64,000 nt of DNA from Pinus tabuliformis (taxonomy: Eukaryota; Streptophyta; Pinopsida; Pinales; Pinaceae), in contig CM062820.1 in NCBI GenBank assembly GCA_031772625.1, positions 93,336,421 to 93,400,420 on the forward strand, in the 5' to 3' direction. The notes below the pieces were generated by a model that saw only the letters and a list, made by a program, of their open reading frames with translations, was not told the origin of the DNA and did not search any database. The first letter of the stretch is position 1. Each line of letters opens with the position of its first letter. This document shows positions 57,602 to 64,000 of the stretch, piece after piece. Position numbers and translations under genes: made by a program.

Positions 57602-58640
57602 CTTCTTAAATCATTTGGATTCTAAGTGGCCATCTCGATTACAAAAGTTGCAATGTTTATCAGTCTTATTCCCTTTGTTTTTATTTGCTTTATCATTTTG
57701 TTGAATTAATTTTTCATTTTGAGATTGAAATTTCTTAGGACCCTTGTTTGGTTTAGGACCATTCTTTTTAGGATATCACTTCTTAGGATTCTTTTAATTT
57801 GGTTGTTGCTTGGTGACTAAAGCTTTCTTAGAAGAGTTTCCAAGATTAAGAAGACCAAGATGCAAGAGTTTTTCTTGTTCTCTTATTAAAGAATCACAAA
57901 AGGCATCAAAAGAGGGGGACTTGTAGTCTTGTCCTTGAGAAATAAAGGCTTCTCAAGTAGAATGGAAGGTGGAAACAAACACAGAGTAGGCTGGTCCCAA
58001 CTTAGTAAGAATGGAATAGATAAGGCTACCATCTTCTTTCTTAACCTTAACACCTTCTAAGAGAAGTCTAAGGGTATTGAACTTGGACAAAAATCCTTCT
58101 ATGGAAGAAAAATTATTGGGGTCCAATGTAAGCAATTCATTTTCGAGTTGATGGGCTTTAATTTCATTTTTAATTCCAAAAACTTTAGTGAGTTGTTTCA
58201 TTGCTTCATGAGGGGTATCAAGTTTTGCGATATGGAATCTAAGGTTTCGATAAATAGACATCCCTATCAACCCACGTGGTTGGTCTTTCCTATTTTCTCA
58301 TTTGGCTGTCTTATCTTCATCTTTAGGTTTATTTTCTTGGCCTGAGGCTATTTTGTAAAGACCTTTACTTTTAAGTAAATCCACAATGTAGGACCACCAT
58401 TGGAAAGTTGGTGCTGTCAAGAATAACTTGGCATGGAATTTCCATTTTAACAGAAACTGAAGCTGTAGATGTTGAAACTAAGTGTTCCAATGGAAAGTTC
58501 TCGAAAAATTAGGCTAATTAAAAGAAAATGGCTCTGAAAATGACTTTTGGATGAAGAAGTTGTGGATTTTTGAAAAAAAGTTGTTGAAGATGCTGACGAA
58601 GTGTGTGAATGTGCAGAAGTGAATGATAATGTTATATTTT
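57602..58640 (-). pseudogene. gag: Copia gag remnant
   Basis: Minus-strand translation gives a Ser-rich start, then KFHAKLFLTAPTFQWWSYIV, DLLKSKGLYKIASGQE, and the UBN2-type core open at 58270-57953 (MIGMSIYRNLRF, EAMKQLTKVFGIKNE, LLTLDPNNF). Breaks include a one-base change of length in an A-run near 58437 and a TGA at about 58300 where the family has Trp. The zinc knuckle near 57650-57612 reads CNFCNRDGHLESK with the codon of the last Cys now TGA (57611-57613). In live elements this protein forms the particle. Confidence 0.8.
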
Positions 58641-58647
58641 AAAAAAA

Positions 58648-60785
58648 ATTCCTCCCTCTTTCCAAACTTAATCTAATTAGCTCACTTAAAAAAATATTTT
58701 ATGTGACCCACTTTTATAAATAAGTGAAGGTCACTTTTACAATGGTACTTTATGAGTTACCCACTAAATTGTAACTTAAATAAAAGATAAAGAGACTTTA
58801 GAATTATAAGTGACTCACTTTTTATAATGCGTGAGAACACTTTTACATAAAGTAACTTTAAAACATAAGTTACATGTGCTTTTTGAAAAAGTAACTCAAC
58901 AAAAACAAAGACTTGAACTCAAGACCTATATTCTCATAAAGTAACTTTGGCATAGAAAATTTTAGGGGCGAATGTTCGCCCTTTGGCGAAATTAAGGGGT
59001 TTTAAATTTTTAGTGGGCGAATATTTTGTATCATAGTACATTTTTACAAATCATCTCAAATAGCCCACCTTATTTTAAGGGAGAGGGTAAAAAAGGTAAA
59101 TTTAGCCCTTGAAATTAGGAGTTACAACCTTCCATTCGCCCATTTTCAAGAATAGGTTTTATTTAAGTGAATCCATTCGCCCATTTTCAAGAATAGGTTT
59201 TATTTAAGTGAATACTATCGGCCAAAGGCCCAAATACCATATTTATAAAAGAGGTATGTCAAATTAATAAAAATATAAATAAATGAGAGGTATGGTAAAT
59301 AAATAAAACATTTTTTATATTTACTCCATAAGTCACCTTATATACATGTAAGGGTGTAAACAAATAAAAATATAAGTGGAGGTATGGTAAATAAATAAAA
59401 ATATAAATAAACTAGACGCATGGTAAATAAATAATATTTACTCCATAAGTCACCTTATATTTACGAACACTCAAAAAATGCGTTATATTTAGGTGAAACC
59501 TATGGGCAAAATACTATGGGACAAATACCATGGACTAGATTGTTATTAATACCATGCAAAACAACATTATTAACCCTAATATTAGTATTAATAAAAATAA
59601 AAATCGCACATGGTATTGACCCATGGTATTCACCTAGAATGTAGCCTATTTAAAAGGGGGGAATTAAGCTAGCATAGATCCATCCTTACTCTAGATCTAC
59701 TAACCCCGAGAGGTATCAAATATCATGATATGCAAACTAGCATAGAGTGAAAAAATATTTGATCCGATCAAGAGTAAAAATGGATGTTGTAATTTAATGT
59801 AAAACATTTTAGCTTGGTTAAAATAAAAAATAAAATAAAAATCAACTATTAATTTTATTAATTTTTATAAATTACTAATAGTAATTTTTAAGCTCCAGGT
59901 TTATGATAACCCATGGTATTGACCCATGGTAATACCATGGTATTCATGTGAGCATAGACTATTTAAAGGGGAAATTCTATCATCTTAGATCTATCTTAAT
60001 TCTGGGTCTACCAAGTGCTCAGAGGGATAAACAGATTTCATCTCCCTAAGAGTGGTAGATGTGGGGTTAAGATGGATATAGGTTGGTTTTTATGATAATG
60101 AAGATGTTAAATAGACTTAGGAAATTATATTGTAAAAACATCTTAAGGTGAATGGTTAAAGCATAGACATTGGAAAAGTATATTTGTATACTTCTGTTTT
60201 AAACTGAAACAAATCCAGGGCTAAAAGGAATGGATTGATTGCACTAGTCATCCTTCTATAACTTTCAAACATATGCTGGAGTAAACAGATTGTAATTTGG
60301 GTAATTTTTCTAATTGCAAACAGGAACATACTTGTGTATTGGCAGGGTGGTTACGAGGTCCCTAGAAGTGATGAATTTGAATTTTTCTTGGTTTTATATA
60401 TAGTATTAGGTTTTTTCTCATGCTTTCTGTGAATGGCACGGGTGAATTTTATCCTACGTTATCGATATGTAATTTCGGTAATTTTGATTTCAAAAGATAT
60501 TTTAAAGAAATGCAATGATTTCATTTGTGTATTCAATAAACACAAGATTTTATAATTGAATAAAATATTCGCCATGCCTGGTGAGAGATTCGCCAAAAAA
60601 TTATATATACATATCATATTATTGATAAAATCGCCTTCGATTTTTCCTATACACCATGGAGATTCACGCATTTATTATACATGTAAATTTAGGGGGGTTT
60701 CTTAAAATTTTCCCTGAACTTTGGACAAGTGAGCTAGTTTAAAAGGTTAATAATTTTTGGAAAAGAGGAAGGGTTTTTTTTTTCT
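58648..60785. mobile_element. Possible nested insertion in the copia leader, bounded by imperfect inverted repeats
   Basis: The leader between primer site and gag is about 2.7 kb, far longer than usual. Left TTCCTCCCTCTTTCC and AGCTCACTT (58648-58688) match, in inverted orientation, AAGTGAGCT and GGAAAAGAGGAAGGG (60727-60783), with A-runs and T-runs outside. TTCGCC/GGCGAA words recur inside at least eight times, including the perfect palindrome GGCGAATGTTCGCC (58967-58980). No transposase frame is seen. Target duplications are not clear. Confidence 0.4.
59133..59220. repeat. Tandem doublet in the copia leader
   Basis: CCATTCGCCCATTTTCAAG plus AATAGGTTTTATTTAAGTGA occurs twice in succession, a near-perfect direct repeat. 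Confidence 0.85.
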
Positions 60786-61376
60786 TTTTGTAAGTCATTG
60801 AAGCTTTAGAGTGCATGCCTACTTGAAAAAACTCTTTTTTCTACAAAAAAAAAACCACACAACCCAACACGGACATACAAAAAAACAAAACCTTATGGAT
60901 TGAAGTTATCTTTCACCAGAAACTAAATATTTTCCTCAATGTTTATGATTTTCCAAGATCACGGTAAGGCGCAGCGGAAAAGAGCACACGCATGAGAAAA
61001 ATCCTTCCTTTTTGTTTCTGATTTACCTAGATCGCACAGAGTTGTGGGGCAAAGAGCATACACAAAAATGAAAGGTATAGATCCAGTAATAAAAAAAATA
61101 GAGAGATAATTAAATTGAAATAAATAGAGAGATGAATCACTAAAACTGCAAATAAAGATTGTATACCTCCAAATATTAAAAATGATGTATCTAGGGCTAC
61201 CAGAAACCTTTTTGCGTGAAACAAAAGGGGTTCCTCACTAGAATAGATGCTCCTAACACAATAGAGCAGTCCTCTAGGCCCAAAAGTAGTTAGAAGGAGT
61301 AGATCTAGGAAATGACAATCACATGCACTTGTACAAGATTCAGATTTGGATCACCAATGGATGTGGATCTCAAATA
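60786..61376. other. Copia leader proper, non-coding
   Basis: Untranslated region between the primer site and the proposed nested insertion. No frame is supported. It contains T-runs and A-runs. Confidence 0.5.
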
Positions 61377-61388
61377 GCTCTGGTATCG
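61377..61388 (-). other. Degraded primer binding site of the copia element
   Basis: Minus-strand CGATACCAGAGC abuts the 5' LTR and matches the initiator-Met site TGGTATCAGAGC at 9 of 12 positions. The three differences are all transitions. Confidence 0.7.
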
Positions 61389-61826
61389 TGTAGGAATTTA
61401 TGGGGTAAGTTACTTAGATAGAACACCAAAGGACACTATTCAGAAACATATCACAGATTAATACACCAGTATTCTTGACGTGGGTTAAACCCTCAAAGAG
61501 GGAAACAATCCACAATCTGGGCCAACGTGACCACTTAAGGAAATTTATTAATAAAAGAAAGAAAATTTACATAAGCTTCTCTCATGAACGATCACTTTAC
61601 AAATGACCGTCAATTCTCTTTAAATAGAGATCACGGACCAACCAGGTGTTAAGCCAGGGATCAAGTGTCGATAATACTAAGGAGAGAATGAACCATCGGA
61701 TCACTACATATCATGACCGTTGGATTGTAAGTTACAAAAGTACATAGTAAAGAAACACACTTTACCTAACTCTACACTAGACCAAGTTATACTTAACTGT
61801 TTCCTATGTGTCAGAATATCCTAACA
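61389..61826 (-). mobile_element. 5' LTR of the copia element
   Basis: 438 bp, TGTAGGAATT...CCTAACA on the plus strand, followed by the AGAAG duplication. Confidence 0.9.
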
Positions 61827-61831
61827 AGAAG

Positions 61832-63830
61832 AATGGAAGCACTAAAGCATATAGAATACCCGAGGCCAAGTATGGAAATAACCCTATGCTATAAAACCAC
61901 AATCAAATAGTGATGGTCCTCGTCGAATGATATCTTTCCCCATATCAACTTAATACATGTAGTTAAAAGTTGGTGTTGTTATCACTCTGTAATTTCCCAA
62001 GGTTGTGGACAGAAACCCAGAGGTAACCACAAAACCACTTGCAAAGCTCAGATCTAGCCCTTCTAGCTTCATAGAGGGATCTCTCTTTCTGATTTAAATT
62101 TTTGTTTTAAGATATTAGGTTAGTTATAGAGTTTTGAGGTTGTTTCTTCAAAGATTTGGTTGAAAAATGTAGGGAAAGTCCATTGCACATGGAGTCACGA
62201 GTCTTTGGGTGATCAAATACAAAAAATGACAAAACATATGTAACAGGGAAAGTTAGGCAAGCTTTTGGATCTTTATAGAATTTCTGAAATGAATGGGATA
62301 AAAATGATTTAAGTTCAATTAAATATAGAGAATGTTGAGATGAATTCTATACCTAACATTAGATTAAAAACATTAATATTGTTTACAAGCCAAAGTAGAG
62401 TGTATTTAAACAAATTTAATCCTTTATCTTCTTTAAACAATAGAGATAGATAAAGATATGGAAAACTAAGAAAATAACAATTTCACATGAGAAGGAACAT
62501 TAAAAATTGCTTGAAACAGGAATACTAGAGAAAGCTTTCTGTATTATTGAAATTGACCACTTCAGTACATGCACAACTTACATCAAAATTTCTGCTTTCT
62601 TCACACAAGTCCCAACCCTTGTTCAACTTTATTAAAATATATTTATAAACATTATGCTAAACTAATATCATATTCCAAAAGGAACTGATTACAAAATAAT
62701 ATCTAACAATTTCTAGAAAAAATCCAAGTAATAAACTAAAAATAAAATCAACCACTTGAAAATTGCAAAAAATTTGGAACTGCCAGAAAATATTCATCTT
62801 TCAAATTTGGAAATTGGTTCACTAATGTTGATCATCTGCCTTGGAATTTGGATAGGTTGGAGTTGTCTCCACACAACATGATAGCTTCCCTTTCAAACCT
62901 GATTACTTTGTCCTCTATATTAACTAGTTATCCCTTTGACTGTTATTTATGATCCAAAAAATCTGAAAATAATTGCATTTCTATTGTTGTTTTCCACCTA
63001 GTTGCTCAATAAATTATTTGTATTTTGGAGTTAAATCAAATTTATGTGTTGAACCTTTTTCGTATAGTCTTTGACTTCACCATATTTAAATACTTCATCA
63101 TTGTGGCAAAATATTTGGGAATAAAACATTTTGAATAATAATTCCAAATATTTTGGCTAAACCTGTAAATGAATTTCATAAAATAAAATCTCATAATATT
63201 TCTTTGAATGATTAAATAAAAAAAATCATCTTATTTTGAAATCCATATATTGTTTTGAAATCCATGCCTTGTTTTTCCTTCCCATGGATTTTAAAAACCA
63301 TGTGTTGTTTTGCCTTCCCATGGATTTTAAAAACCATGTGTTGTTTTTCCATGGTTGGTAAAGTATCTTTACTTTACCCTTTTACTCCTATAATTTTTTC
63401 TGGATAAGTATTTAACCACATTTCATTTCCTGTGCATTTATCATGTTTACACCATAGCCTCATTTCATAAATATATCACTGTAAAAGTCTCTTTTTACTT
63501 TCACTTGTAAATTAATTTCATAAATACATCCAAGCTTCAGAAAAACCCAAGCAGCTCTAGAGAAATTAAATTAATGAAATGGCACAAGTGACCTTCCCAC
63601 CATATACTTTCACCTCTAAATTAATTTCATAAATATATCCAAGCTTTAGAGAAACCCAAGCTCCAGCCTTAGAGGAATTCAATTAATCAAATGACACAAA
63701 TGACCTTCCCACCATATATCATGATATTTAAATCATCGTAAAGGGGAAGGTGACAACTATAAAACCTGGTAAAATTGAAAACAAATTTTCGGAGAGGGGG
63801 AGGGGGTAGATTAAAGGATGAATAGGCAAT
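61832..63830. repeat. Segmental repeat block X, copy 3, right part (X3b)
   Basis: Resumes X where the copia element entered and matches about 14937-16784. It carries an extra segment of about 100 bp near 62389-62488 that is absent from X1 and X2, and a doublet of about 110 bp near 63500-63670. No coding signal. Confidence 0.8.
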
Positions 63831-64000
63831 CCCCACCCCTTGAATGAATAGGCAATGACTTAACCATTAAAAGACTATTGTCTTAGAGGAGCATTTTGAC
63901 AGAACTTGTGAAATGATATAATGAATATGGGATTATGGTGTAGAGATTCATTTTATGTAAGAAAATTAAGCTACGTGAAACCCTTAGGACAATATTAACC
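63831..64000. other. Sequence beyond the end of block X3
   Basis: Homology to X1 stops after AATAGGCAA. The remaining 170 bp match nothing else in the window and show no features. Confidence 0.5.

Larger units (their letters stand above)
53849..61826 (-). mobile_element. Old, complete but dead Ty1/copia retrotransposon
   Basis: 7978 bp on the minus strand, with LTRs at 53849-54285 and 61389-61826 (about 88% identical by eye). The perfect 5-bp target duplication AGAAG is at 53844-53848 and 61827-61831. Order gag, protease, integrase, RT, RNase H is the copia order. Many stops and shifts break every gene. The uninterrupted target is seen in X1 (near 14933) and X2 (near 26980). Confidence 0.92.

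Overview
This looks like plant nuclear DNA, AT-rich and packed with retroelements. It carries Ty1/copia elements primed by initiator tRNA-Met, Ty3/gypsy gag-protease remains, an L1-type LINE with an RNase H domain, a tRNA-derived SINE and 5S-rRNA-derived repeats. I see no convincing host gene, tRNA gene or functional rRNA gene. The depth of nesting and decay suits a large-genome seed plant, perhaps a conifer, but the lineage is inference only.

Layout. Two families of paralogous blocks form the backbone. Block A occurs as A1 (1-10068) and A2 (34993-45562). Each carries a decayed coiled-coil protein gene, a copia gag scrap, a tandem array of 5S-rRNA-derived units (three in A1, five in A2) and AT-rich DNA. 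Block X follows A and occurs as X1 (13713-19377), X2 (25768-31406) and X3 (52489-53848 plus 61832-about 63830). Between A1 and X1 lies a 5'-truncated LINE (10069-13712). Its 3' half and X1 recur together as a second segment (22801-31406). A Ty3/gypsy gag-protease remnant on the minus strand (19378-22800), rich in minisatellites, separates the two. From 31407 to 34992 there is a copia-type LTR with an internal 44-bp minisatellite and the first codons of a dead gag.

Two complete LTR retrotransposons, both on the minus strand, sit inside the A2-X3 copy. The first (45563-52483) is young: its LTRs of about 1.5 kb differ at roughly nine positions and its target duplication ATATA is perfect. It encodes only an intact 499-residue Gag-like protein and no pol, so it is non-autonomous. 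Its LTRs and leader carry an unusual set of hairpin modules with an exact 32-bp spacing. The second (53849-61826) is an old copia element with gag, protease, integrase, RT and RNase H all recognisable but broken, and a target duplication AGAAG. Its leader appears to hold a further nested insertion of about 2.1 kb bounded by imperfect inverted repeats.

Because the blocks are paralogous, empty sites for several insertions can be read inside the same window (SINE, 208-bp retroposon, LINE, gag-only element, copia). This gives a relative order. The A-X unit duplicated first. The LINE then entered one copy, and LINE plus X duplicated again. The gag-only and copia elements entered the other copy. 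The clearest under-described features are the 32-bp CGCG modules and the variable 5S-derived arrays.
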